Shown here in pieces: positions 1 through 5,686 of a stretch of DNA of 6,963 nucleotides. The notes under the pieces are model-generated. The model saw nothing but the letters and a program-made list of their open reading frames with translations, had not been told where the DNA came from and did not search any database. The translations under genes and the position numbers were made by a program. Source of the DNA: Candidatus Omnitrophota bacterium (GTDB lineage Bacteria > Omnitrophota > Gorgyraeia > Gygaellales > Profunditerraquicolaceae); the NCBI GenBank assembly GCA_030018895.1, contig JASEHM010000052.1, forward strand, positions 1-6,963. Reading direction: 5' to 3'. How positions within the stretch are numbered: position 1 is the first letter of the stretch; each line of letters starts with the position of its first letter.

Positions 1-82
1 TCTGGCTTGCAGGGCTCGCAATGACGGTGTTTTTGTCATTATGACACAGTCTGAATGCGGTCTCGCTCGGAATGACAGCATT
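1..82. repeat. Degenerate interspersed repeats at the left edge
   Basis: CTCGCAATGAC at 15-25 is the exact reverse complement of the start of the repeat at 5623-5633. GTTTTTGTCAT at 29-39 and TCGCTCGGAATGACAG further on belong to the same style of element. A small palindrome TGTCAT-T-ATGACA lies at 34-46. The stretch appears to be the tail of one or more repeat copies extending past the window. No gene was seen here. Confidence 0.6.
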
Positions 83-254
83 CTGGTTTTAATGCCTTGC
101 TCGAAAACGATAATATTCTTCTATATACTTAATACTGAAAAATCATTCTTTTTATGATTATACAGATTAAACATCGTCGTATGAAATCTGTGTAATCACT
201 TTTATAATCTGTGTAATCAAGTTAACACTGGTTTTTTTAGTGTTAACTATATAG
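83..254. other. Non-coding spacer after the SDR gene
   Basis: AT-rich, with no supported ORF on either strand. It holds a direct repeat AATCTGTGTAATCA at 185-198 and 206-219 (21-base period) and the hairpin downstream of the SDR stop. The neighbouring gene to the left is outside the window. Confidence 0.6.
221..247 (-). terminator. Stem-loop just after the SDR stop, possible weak terminator
   Basis: A 9-bp perfect stem, GTTAACACT at 221-229 with AGTGTTAAC at 239-247, and a 9-base loop, begin eight bases after the SDR stop codon (255-257). The stem is AT-rich and no T-run follows on the minus strand (the T/A tract is in the loop), so it fits only weakly as an intrinsic terminator. An overlapping 16-bp palindrome TTAACTATATAGTTAA lies at 243-258. 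Confidence 0.35.
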
Positions 255-1031
255 TTAAGATGTTGGATGTTCCTGTTTAAATGGTATAACTGGTTGAGTC
301 CAGGGCGTTTGTTGATTTATCACCGTAATCTCCAAGGGGCAGACATTTAACGGCACTGTTAAAGCAAACTTAAGCGCATTTTCAATTGCTTCAGTAGTCA
401 TTAATCTTGAGGTATCTGTTGTTATTTCTTTTAATTTACCGGTTAAATCTGTATCTGTGACTCCAGGCAGAATTGAGGTTATTTTTATCCCACGGTCGCG
501 CATCTCCCAGAATAGGCCTTTAGAAAAAGCGCGTAGCCCCACTTTAAGTGAGCTGTATACTAAAAAATTTCTCGGCAAAGGGTCGCATAAGGTTGAGCCG
601 GAAACCAGATTAATGATTGCCCCTGATTTAGCCTCAATCATATCATTAATTACTAAACGAATCAAGCGCACATAACCTAAATAATTGGTGTGCACCAAAC
701 TCTCAAAATCACTAAAAGGCTGTTTTTCAAAAGGGTATTGGCTGGAAACCCCGGCATTATTAATCAGGATATCAATTTTGCCGAATTTCTTCTTGGTTTT
801 ATTAACTAAGTTTTCCAAGTCCTCTAACTTAGTAACATCGCAAGCCACAGGTAAAATCTCTACCTTGTAAATTCTTTCAATTTCCCTTGCGGTTTCTTCC
901 AGCGGCGCTGTATTTCTGGCAGCAATGGTTAAATTTATCCCTAAACTGGCTGCGGTACAAGCCAGGGCCTTTCCTATGCCGCGGCTTGCGCCTGTAACAA
1001 TTGCGGTTTTTTCTTTTAAATCATTATTCAT
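255..1031 (-). CDS. Short-chain dehydrogenase/reductase, probable polyketide ketoreductase
   Basis: 258 residues from ATG 1031. Classical SDR: cofactor loop TGASRGIG at 13-20, CDV at 64-66, NNAG at 91-94, Asn116, a Ser at 144 or 146, and the catalytic Tyr159-x-x-x-Lys163 (YSSLK), then PGVTDTDL after the active site. Arg17 in the glycine loop and the basic AARN after strand 2 fit NADP(H). The ATG at 1031 is chosen because the fold starts a few residues later (LKEKTAIVTG) and GGGA lies six bases upstream; a longer reading to TTG 1097 would run through the inverted-repeat DNA of the gap. In this operon it probably reduces one keto group of the polyketide chain, like the actinobacterial type II ketoreductases, but generic SDRs cannot be told apart by eye. 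It is the last gene of the run; a hairpin follows its stop. Confidence 0.92.
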   Translation of the reverse strand: MNNDLKEKTAIVTGASRGIGKALACTAASLGINLTIAARNTAPLEETAREIERIYKVEILPVACDVTKLEDLENLVNKTKKKFGKIDILINNAGVSSQYPFEKQPFSDFESLVHTNYLGYVRLIRLVINDMIEAKSGAIINLVSGSTLCDPLPRNFLVYSSLKVGLRAFSKGLFWEMRDRGIKITSILPGVTDTDLTGKLKEITTDTSRLMTTEAIENALKFALTVPLNVCPLEITVINQQTPWTQPVIPFKQEHPTS

Positions 1032-1057
1032 AGCTTTTCCCATCCTTTCATACATTT

Positions 1058-1130
1058 GCTCCGCACCATACGGTGCAGGGCTCAGTATTTCGCTCAAAGA
1101 AACCGCCTCGCCTTATGAGCGGGGAGGAGC
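1058..1130. repeat. GC-rich cluster of short inverted repeats between the MFS and SDR genes
   Basis: Within the 111-base gap ahead of the SDR start there are nested pairs. GCTCC (1058-1062) matches GGAGC (1126-1130), GCACC (1063-1067) pairs with GGTGC (1072-1076) over a 4-base loop, and CCGC (1103-1106) pairs with GCGG (1119-1122). The minus-strand RNA could form a closed multi-hairpin structure in the SDR leader. It may equally be a fragment of a mobile palindromic repeat. Individual stems are short, so confidence is low. Confidence 0.4.
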
Positions 1131-1142
1131 TTCATTTTGTAT

Positions 1143-2273
1143 TTAGAGAACACGCTTTTGGGGGCAAACCTTTTTGTTAAGAATTAAAAGGCATAAGAAG
1201 CAGGCTCCAAAAACCATAAAACCAAGATGTATGTTTTGCCGCATAAGAAAACCTCCTAATACCGCGCCCATGCTCCCGGATACAAAACGCAGGCTGCTAT
1301 TTAAGCTTGCTGCCTCATTTAAGAATTCATCCGGCAAATCTGTAAGCATAGTTGAGAGCCCGGCGTGATTAAATGTCCAGCCCAGCCCCCAGGTAAGCAT
1401 TATCAAGCCTAATATTAAAATCGGCAATTTGATAACTAATAAGAAGATACTTAAACTCATAAGAATTGTGCCTAAGCTTAAAACCTTAAGCCTGCCTAAA
1501 GAGTCAGCTAGCCAGCCTCCGATTACCTCGCCAAATATCCCGCTTAAACTGGTTAAGGTTAATAAACTGCTGATTAAAAATTGATTAAAATTATACTGAA
1601 GAGAGAAATATACCCCTAACCATTGTTGAATCCCATGGTAAAACAAACTGATAAAAAATATATAGGTAAATATACCTAGTACTGTTTTATTCTTGAAAAT
1701 AGAAAAATAATTAAGTTTAAAGGTTTTCTCTGTTTGTTTAAAATGAGGCAGGAATAGAAAAATAAATACCCAAAGAATAAACCCTAAACCTGCCGGAAGT
1801 AAATAAATAAAGCGCCATGGCAGGATTCCGCTTAGAAATAAACCTAAAAAAGAGGCAAAGAAATTGGCGCTAAAAAAAATCCCCACAAATTTTCCACGAT
1901 TTTGAATAGGGGTATGCTTAGCAATTAGTATTAGGCCCAGGGGTATTACTGAGGCGCCGAATACGCCCATAAGAAATCTGGCTAGAAAAAGCATTGAAAT
2001 ATTTGTAGAAACGCCTGCTAAAAGATTTGTTAATGAGAAACAGAGGAAGCTGATCAATTCTATTTTTCTGGCATTAAAGGCCCTGATTAGAGGGCCGTAG
2101 ATTAAGGCAGCTATACCATATGGCAGCATATACAACCAGATGATTTTGCCTGCTAAGAATTGAGAAACGGCGAAATCTTTAGCAATAGACGGAACTAATG
2201 CCGCGCTTGAGGCGACATTAAAAGATAAAATCGCCCCTTCTAAACATAAAAGAATAAAGGTTAATTGGCTCAC
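1143..2273 (-). CDS. MFS transporter, probable product efflux pump
   Basis: 376 residues, almost wholly hydrophobic, with about twelve predicted membrane segments in two halves, as in the DHA1 drug/H+ antiporter type of the major facilitator superfamily. ARFLMGVFGASVIPLGLILIA at about 98-118 resembles MFS motif B with its conserved Arg. The motif A loop is degenerate in the first half (GPLIRAFNARK, about 60-70) but clear in the second (GGWLADSLGRLKV, about 252-264). The basic, Phe-rich stretch at about 178-196 is the central cytoplasmic loop. The start is GTG at 2273, overlapping the aromatase TGA, with AGAGG seven bases upstream inside the aromatase gene. It would sit in the cytoplasmic membrane and most likely export the pathway product or give self-resistance; the substrate cannot be read from sequence. 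Confidence 0.93.
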   Translation of the reverse strand: MSQLTFILLCLEGAILSFNVASSAALVPSIAKDFAVSQFLAGKIIWLYMLPYGIAALIYGPLIRAFNARKIELISFLCFSLTNLLAGVSTNISMLFLARFLMGVFGASVIPLGLILIAKHTPIQNRGKFVGIFFSANFFASFLGLFLSGILPWRFIYLLPAGLGFILWVFIFLFLPHFKQTEKTFKLNYFSIFKNKTVLGIFTYIFFISLFYHGIQQWLGVYFSLQYNFNQFLISSLLTLTSLSGIFGEVIGGWLADSLGRLKVLSLGTILMSLSIFLLVIKLPILILGLIMLTWGLGWTFNHAGLSTMLTDLPDEFLNEAASLNSSLRFVSGSMGAVLGGFLMRQNIHLGFMVFGACFLCLLILNKKVCPQKRVL

Positions 2274-2764
2274 GCTGCTACCTCTTTCTCAATTATCTCT
2301 TTAAATATCTTTAAATTAGCTTTTGAGCCTTCATTGATGAACCCCTCTATTTGCTGATCATTAAATTTAGCTTTATCATCCATCTCAAAATGTTGAATCC
2401 AGGTCATTTCTGTAAGACAGAAGTCAATGGTTTGGCTTCCTTTAGCCAAAGCCATGGCCAAACCATTGACTTCGGGTTTTGGGGTATAAAGCCAGATGAT
2501 TTTCATATATTTAAAAGGAAATAGCGGCTCATGACGCTGGGCATAGGCAAAATATTTATCTTTAAAAAGTAGCCGCCAGGATACCCAGGATTTATCCTCT
2601 TCGTCTGTGAGGCGAAAAGTGATTTTATTGTCTTTCTTTTCTAATACCTCTGCCTTTTTATATTCGCCGCCAAATAATTCTGTCCAGCGCGGGATATCGT
2701 TAGAGATATCAAAAACTTTTTCATATGGCGCATTGATAATTATGGAATTACAGGTATGGCCCAT
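2270..2764 (-). CDS. TcmN-like aromatase/cyclase (SRPBCC fold polyketide cyclase)
   Basis: 164 residues from the ATG at 2764, chosen because AAGGGAG (2771-2777) lies six bases upstream; an upstream ATG at 2782 would add six residues but has no ribosome binding site. The START/Bet v1-like pattern opens with HTCNSIIINAPYEKVFDISNDI, followed by W.ELFGGEY, then SWVSWRLL, AYAQRHEPLFPFKYMKIIW (Arg77), and TEMTWIQHFEM before a long C-terminal helix. These segments match, in order, the mono-domain aromatase/cyclases of aromatic polyketide clusters such as TcmN and WhiE-ORFVI, which direct first-ring cyclisation and aromatisation of ACP-bound poly-beta-ketones. Residues 98-115 are an extra 18-residue stretch absent from the TcmN family as I remember it, and are encoded exactly by a 54-bp palindrome (2420-2473). 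The TGA stop overlaps the next gene's GTG start as GTGA, implying translational coupling to the MFS gene. Confidence 0.92.
   Translation of the reverse strand: MGHTCNSIIINAPYEKVFDISNDIPRWTELFGGEYKKAEVLEKKDNKITFRLTDEEDKSWVSWRLLFKDKYFAYAQRHEPLFPFKYMKIIWLYTPKPEVNGLAMALAKGSQTIDFCLTEMTWIQHFEMDDKAKFNDQQIEGFINEGSKANLKIFKEIIEKEVAA
2420..2473. repeat. 54-bp palindromic element inside the aromatase gene
   Basis: Perfect 17-bp inverted arms, GAAGTCAATGGTTTGGC at 2420-2436 and GCCAAACCATTGACTTC at 2457-2473, flank a 20-base loop. A second nested 7-bp stem lies inside (2431-2437 with 2444-2450). The element is exactly 18 codons and sits in frame, encoding residues 98-115 of the aromatase without a stop. 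It resembles in concept the Rickettsia palindromic elements, which insert in frame into genes. Confidence 0.8.
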
Positions 2765-2810
2765 ATTATTCTCCCTTAACATATTGTTTTGTCTATTAAA
2801 TAAGAATTGC

Positions 2811-2926
2811 TAAAACGCAAATAAACGCGGATTTTAAGACGCGAAAAACGCGAATTTAATACGAATAAACGCGAATGAATTCGAATTAGCGTTTATTCGT
2901 TCAAAATTAGCGTTTATTCGCGTTAA
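2811..2926. repeat. Array of short AAACGCGAAT/ATTAGCGTTTATTCG repeats in the spacer before the aromatase
   Basis: The 222-base gap between the PF04199 cyclase and the aromatase is filled by variants of a CGAATAAACGC word. Direct copies lie near 2821, 2841-2855 and 2861-2876. Inverted copies of AATTAGCGTTTATTCG lie at 2884-2899 and 2905-2920 (21-base period). ACGAATAAACGC (2861-2872) pairs perfectly with GCGTTTATTCGT (2889-2900) and also, less one base, with 2910-2920, giving two alternative hairpins. No gene was seen here. A promoter for the downstream aromatase-MFS-SDR part could lie here, but no convincing -35/-10 pair was found. Confidence 0.75.
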
Positions 2927-2986
2927 GTAGCATACCTTTATTTAATTACAGTATTTTAAGGGCGGTTCTCACAAAGTAAACTGTTC

Positions 2987-3778
2987 CTATAAAATCGCTG
3001 TTACTCTTGACCATGCAGCGCCAGTTTGCCTGATGCGCACTGGAAAACAAATCACCTTAAAACCAAAATCTGGCAAATTTTCCAAATTACTCAACCGTTC
3101 AATATGAATAAACTCTCTTTTTCTGCCATAAAAATGCGCTGGATATAAAGGCTTCTTCTGTTCTAAAAATTCTTTAAGCATAAATTTATAAGGCCGGTCT
3201 ATTCCCATTGTATCTACGCCAAAAATCTTAATACCTCTATCTAGTAAATAATCTATTGCTGAAACATCTACCCCAGGATAATCCGAAAAATACTTCGGCC
3301 CTCCGAAAAATTTGTCTGCGCCAGTCCAGAGAAGCACAATATCAAGAGGCTTTAATGAATAATTAATTTTATTCAAACCGGTTTCTATGTCTATGGCAGT
3401 AATAGTTTCTGCGGGCTTTTTATGCCTCATATCAAGCCGCACCCCATCCTGATAACAGTATTCAAGAGGTATTTCTTCAGCAGTCTTAGCAGGCCTTCCT
3501 TCAGAACAAGAGCCATAATGAAAGGAATAATCCAGATGAGTACCGATATGCACCGGAGAATGTACTGTTTCAAGGGAAAGAAATTCCTCGTCAGGTAAAT
3601 CCTTAGGTTGGATAATACGTTTGCCAAAAAAATACTTGAGCCTTCCAATAAAGGTTTTTCCCATAATAACGCGATTAAACTTTTTAATCCCTAGCTTATG
3701 ATTTATGCGCTCAATCTTAACCTTATGTACTTCAAAGGCTTTTTCGTCTATGGGAAGGCTCAAGTCAAGGATCTTCAT
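2987..3778 (-). CDS. Putative cyclase / kynurenine formamidase-like metal hydrolase (PF04199 family)
   Basis: 263 residues. It carries the family's metal-binding motif as H77-I-G-T-H81-L-D83-Y-S-F-H87, where the usual HxGTHxDxPxH has Pro; here that residue is Ser85. The C-terminal family features are present: FIHIERLSNLENLP at about residues 223-236, like the usual ENLTNLDxLP, then KVICFPVRIRQTGAAWSRVTAIL, like the PLKIxGxxGSPxRAVAI ending. The family (named putative cyclase because members occur in antibiotic clusters) also includes arylformamidases and other amide or lactone hydrolases. Context beside an ACP and an aromatase favours a role in ring closure or in hydrolysis of a polyketide intermediate, but this is inference. 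The N-terminal region to about residue 70 is more basic and less recognisable. The ATG at 3778 has only a weak purine-rich site (AGAAGATAAG) directly upstream. Likely cytoplasmic; no signal peptide seen. Confidence 0.9.
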   Translation of the reverse strand: MKILDLSLPIDEKAFEVHKVKIERINHKLGIKKFNRVIMGKTFIGRLKYFFGKRIIQPKDLPDEEFLSLETVHSPVHIGTHLDYSFHYGSCSEGRPAKTAEEIPLEYCYQDGVRLDMRHKKPAETITAIDIETGLNKINYSLKPLDIVLLWTGADKFFGGPKYFSDYPGVDVSAIDYLLDRGIKIFGVDTMGIDRPYKFMLKEFLEQKKPLYPAHFYGRKREFIHIERLSNLENLPDFGFKVICFPVRIRQTGAAWSRVTAIL

Positions 3779-3798
3779 CTTATCTTCTATTAACCGGC

Positions 3799-3817
3799 GT
3801 AGACCGCGGTGGTCTAC
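3799..3817. repeat. Hairpin overlapping the ACP stop codon
   Basis: GTAGACC (3799-3805) pairs with GGTCTAC (3811-3817) across a five-base loop GCGGT. The right arm includes the ACP stop codon (3814-3816). The stem is GC-rich but is followed by no T-run, so it is more likely an mRNA-stability or processing element, or a small palindromic repeat, than a terminator. The cyclase gene starts 20 bases further on. Confidence 0.55.
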
Positions 3818-4050
3818 ATGGGTAGTTTAGATTGAATTACCTTTTCTATATCATTAAGAGTAGAAAATTTGGTTATTTCTTTAGGGCTAAATTTTATATT
3901 AAAGGTTTTCTCTAAAGCAATAACTGTTTCTACCATCTCTGTGGAATCTACGCCAATTCCGTCCTGAAGGCTTACATCATCCTTCAATTCTTCGGGTTTT
4001 ATCTTTAATAATTTTACCAAGATTTCTTTTATCATTACTTTTATATCCAT
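3814..4050 (-). CDS. Acyl carrier protein
   Basis: 78 residues, the usual ACP length. It has the four-helix pattern with the phosphopantetheine attachment Ser36 in GVDSTEMVE; the residue after Ser is Thr instead of the usual Leu or Met. Acidic helix 2 follows, then IALEKTFNIKFS and a final helix ending QSKLPM. The ATG at 4050 is preceded by GGAGG with a five- to six-base spacer, the strongest ribosome binding site in the window, which suits a carrier protein needed in excess. It sits 17 bases after the radical SAM gene and 35 bases before the PF04199 cyclase gene. Its role would be to carry the growing polyketide chain as a thioester. A phosphopantetheinyl transferase is not encoded in this window. 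A hairpin overlaps the stop codon (3799-3817). Confidence 0.95.
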   Translation of the reverse strand: MDIKVMIKEILVKLLKIKPEELKDDVSLQDGIGVDSTEMVETVIALEKTFNIKFSPKEITKFSTLNDIEKVIQSKLPM

Positions 4051-4067
4051 GTTTTACCTCCGATAAA

Positions 4068-5528
4068 CTAAATATGTGTTTCGCCTTTGGTTGCGCCTGC
4101 TTCCCATTTACCTATACCTGCCATAACATCCTGAAAACAGAGCTTTGCCAAGGGATCAAAATTGCTTTCCATAATCCTGTTTATCCTTCCGGGTTTTGAA
4201 AAAAACTCGCGCATGCACCAAGAACCTAAACGGCCTAAATCTTCAATATTTAGGTGGTCTGTTGGGATAACCGGATGCAGGAAATCCCAAGTGCTAAAAT
4301 CAACTTTTTTTGGGTCAATCCAGTTTTTCTTTAAGGCAATTCTCCACATCGGAGAGTTGGGCGCCGGAGTAACATAGCCAACCCATAGGATATCCGGGTC
4401 AACCTGATCAGCGAATTCAAACCTCTGTTTAATAATCGCTTCAGTATCATAGTCAAAGCCCATCATAATATCTGCCACAATAGCAATATCATTCTTGCGC
4501 AAAATTTCAATGGTCTTCTTGATCTGCTCAATAGTAGTCCCTTTGGCAATCCTTTTTAATTCCTCAGGCGTTGTAACCTCAATTCCAAATACGCCCATAA
4601 ATAGGCCTGTTTCTTTCATCAGCGGCAGAATTTCTTCGCAATTTACCCAGTCTACTGCCCGGCCTAAAGAAACCCATTTAATAGGAATATTTTTTTGTTT
4701 TTTTAGTTCACAAAATCTTTTGACTCTGGCTGGGTCAACATTAAAATTGTCATCTTGAATAACCACAACCTTTACTCCATATTTCTTATGCAGTAATTCT
4801 AATTCCTCAATTATTCTTTCAGGAGACTTTGCCCGCCACTTTAAGAAATCCGACGGTGAACGCGGGTCAAATTGGTCCCATTCATAACAAAAGGTACAGG
4901 CAGAAGGGCATCCCCTGGAGGTAATCATATCCACAAATGGTTTCCAATGGGTATGGCCTACATATTTATCCATCGGAAATAGATCATATGCTGGAAGCGG
5001 GAGCTTATCTAAATCCTGTTCAAGCGATTTGTGCGGCCCCATGACAATTTTATCATCAATGCGCGAGGTTACACCAGCCACATCCTTTAGCTCCTTGTTT
5101 TTATCTATTGCTTCAACTAAATCCCCGAAAGATTCTTCTTCAGCCATGACTACGAAATCTACAGCAAGAATTTCTTCTAAAGTCTCAACTGGCCGAGCTG
5201 AATACCAAAGCCCGCCAAAGATTATCTTTGTTTTAGGCAGCGCCTGTTTAATCCCAATAGCTGCATCTCTAAAATGGCGCAAAACACCGTAACCAGCATA
5301 ACCATGAATCTGCTCGCCCATTACCACAATATCCGGATTCTTATCTTTAATTTGTTTGATTAATTGCTCCATAGGAATTTCTAATGCCCTACCGTCAATA
5401 ACAGATACATCTTCATAACCTTTTTCACGCACATACGCTGCCCAGTGCGTATATAATTGGTTTGGCGACCTGTGTATTCCATGGGTTGCCCAAGCGCCTA
5501 CTTTAGGCATAACAAATAGAATCTTCAT
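4068..5528 (-). CDS. B12-binding domain radical SAM enzyme (BchE-like)
   Basis: 486 residues. Residues 1 to about 150 look like a Rossmann-type cobalamin-binding domain (opens KILFVMP; later KIIFGGLWYS and the VVMAEEESFGDLVEAI linker typical of this class). The DxHxxG lower-ligand motif is not visible, as in the BchE group. The radical SAM core follows with Cys207, Cys211 and Cys214 in CxxxCxxC (SRGCPSACTFC, codons 4887-4910), which would bind the 4Fe-4S cluster and SAM. The C-terminal part continues to about residue 450 with the NSPMWRIALKKNW region seen in anaerobic Mg-protoporphyrin ester cyclase relatives. The ATG at 5528 follows an AAGGAG about seven bases upstream. It lies between KS-beta and ACP, only 17 bases before the ACP, so it is probably a tailoring enzyme. 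It could be a C-methyltransferase, or an O2-independent oxidation or cyclisation enzyme; the sequence does not decide. The soluble cytoplasm is the expected location. Confidence 0.93.
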   Translation of the reverse strand: MKILFVMPKVGAWATHGIHRSPNQLYTHWAAYVREKGYEDVSVIDGRALEIPMEQLIKQIKDKNPDIVVMGEQIHGYAGYGVLRHFRDAAIGIKQALPKTKIIFGGLWYSARPVETLEEILAVDFVVMAEEESFGDLVEAIDKNKELKDVAGVTSRIDDKIVMGPHKSLEQDLDKLPLPAYDLFPMDKYVGHTHWKPFVDMITSRGCPSACTFCYEWDQFDPRSPSDFLKWRAKSPERIIEELELLHKKYGVKVVVIQDDNFNVDPARVKRFCELKKQKNIPIKWVSLGRAVDWVNCEEILPLMKETGLFMGVFGIEVTTPEELKRIAKGTTIEQIKKTIEILRKNDIAIVADIMMGFDYDTEAIIKQRFEFADQVDPDILWVGYVTPAPNSPMWRIALKKNWIDPKKVDFSTWDFLHPVIPTDHLNIEDLGRLGSWCMREFFSKPGRINRIMESNFDPLAKLCFQDVMAGIGKWEAGATKGETHI

Positions 5529-5556
5529 TTTCTCTCTCCTTTTCTAGAAGCGCTTT

Positions 5557-5622
5557 GTCATTCAGATTGTGTCGCAATTCGTGTTTTTCGTCATTCAGAT
5601 TGTGTCGCAATTCGTGTTTTTC
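5557..5622. repeat. Two perfect tandem copies of a 33-bp repeat
   Basis: Two identical 33-base units, 5557-5589 and 5590-5622, each beginning GTCATTCAGATTGTG and ending TTCGTGTTTTTC. A third GTCATT at 5623 starts the adjoining interspersed repeat, so the array looks grown by unit duplication at GTCATT. It lies between the KS-beta stop and the radical SAM ribosome binding site, within the transcribed spacer. Confidence 0.9.
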
Positions 5623-5686
5623 GTCATTGCGAGGAGCGAACGAAGTGAGCGACGAAGCAATCTCCGACGGTGATAGAGATTGCTTC
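5623..5686. repeat. Interspersed GTCATTGCGAGG-type repeat ending in a stem-loop
   Basis: The sequence opens GTCATTGCGAGGAGCGAACG and continues with GTGAGCGACGAAGCAATC, a short repeat type widespread in several uncultured and anaerobic bacterial groups. It ends in a perfect 11-bp hairpin: GAAGCAATCTC at 5654-5664 pairs with GAGATTGCTTC at 5676-5686 across an 11-base loop. The distal arm contains two bases of the KS-beta stop codon (5685-5687), so the repeat directly abuts or helped form the gene's 3' end. In the minus-strand mRNA it could stabilise the KS-beta end or reduce read-through to the radical SAM gene. No T-run follows, so a classical terminator is unlikely. Confidence 0.75.

Noticed and set aside
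457..1146. Plus-strand open frames across the SDR gene (457-675, 685-870, 925-1146)
   Set aside because: They lie opposite a clear SDR gene, encode no recognisable domain and lack good ribosome binding sites; they are shadows of the minus-strand gene.
2765..2782. Upstream ATG at 2782 as the aromatase start
   Set aside because: No ribosome binding site precedes it, whereas AAGGGAG lies six bases before the ATG at 2764, which also fits the family's N-terminus.
2783..2830. Promoter upstream of the aromatase (TTGCGT with TTAATA/TAATAG)
   Set aside because: The -10-like hexamers match consensus at only about three positions in AT-rich DNA; not distinguishable from chance.
3427..3648. Minus-strand 73-residue open frame within the PF04199 gene
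   Set aside because: Alternative frame of a well-supported gene; no homology signal and no ribosome binding site seen.
4234..4254. 7-bp hairpin CCTAAAT/ATTTAGG within the radical SAM gene
   Set aside because: Short, AT-rich and inside a conserved coding frame with no sign of insertion; probably chance.
5557..5622. Tandem 33-bp repeats as a small CRISPR array
   Set aside because: The two units are directly adjacent with no spacers, and no cas genes are present.
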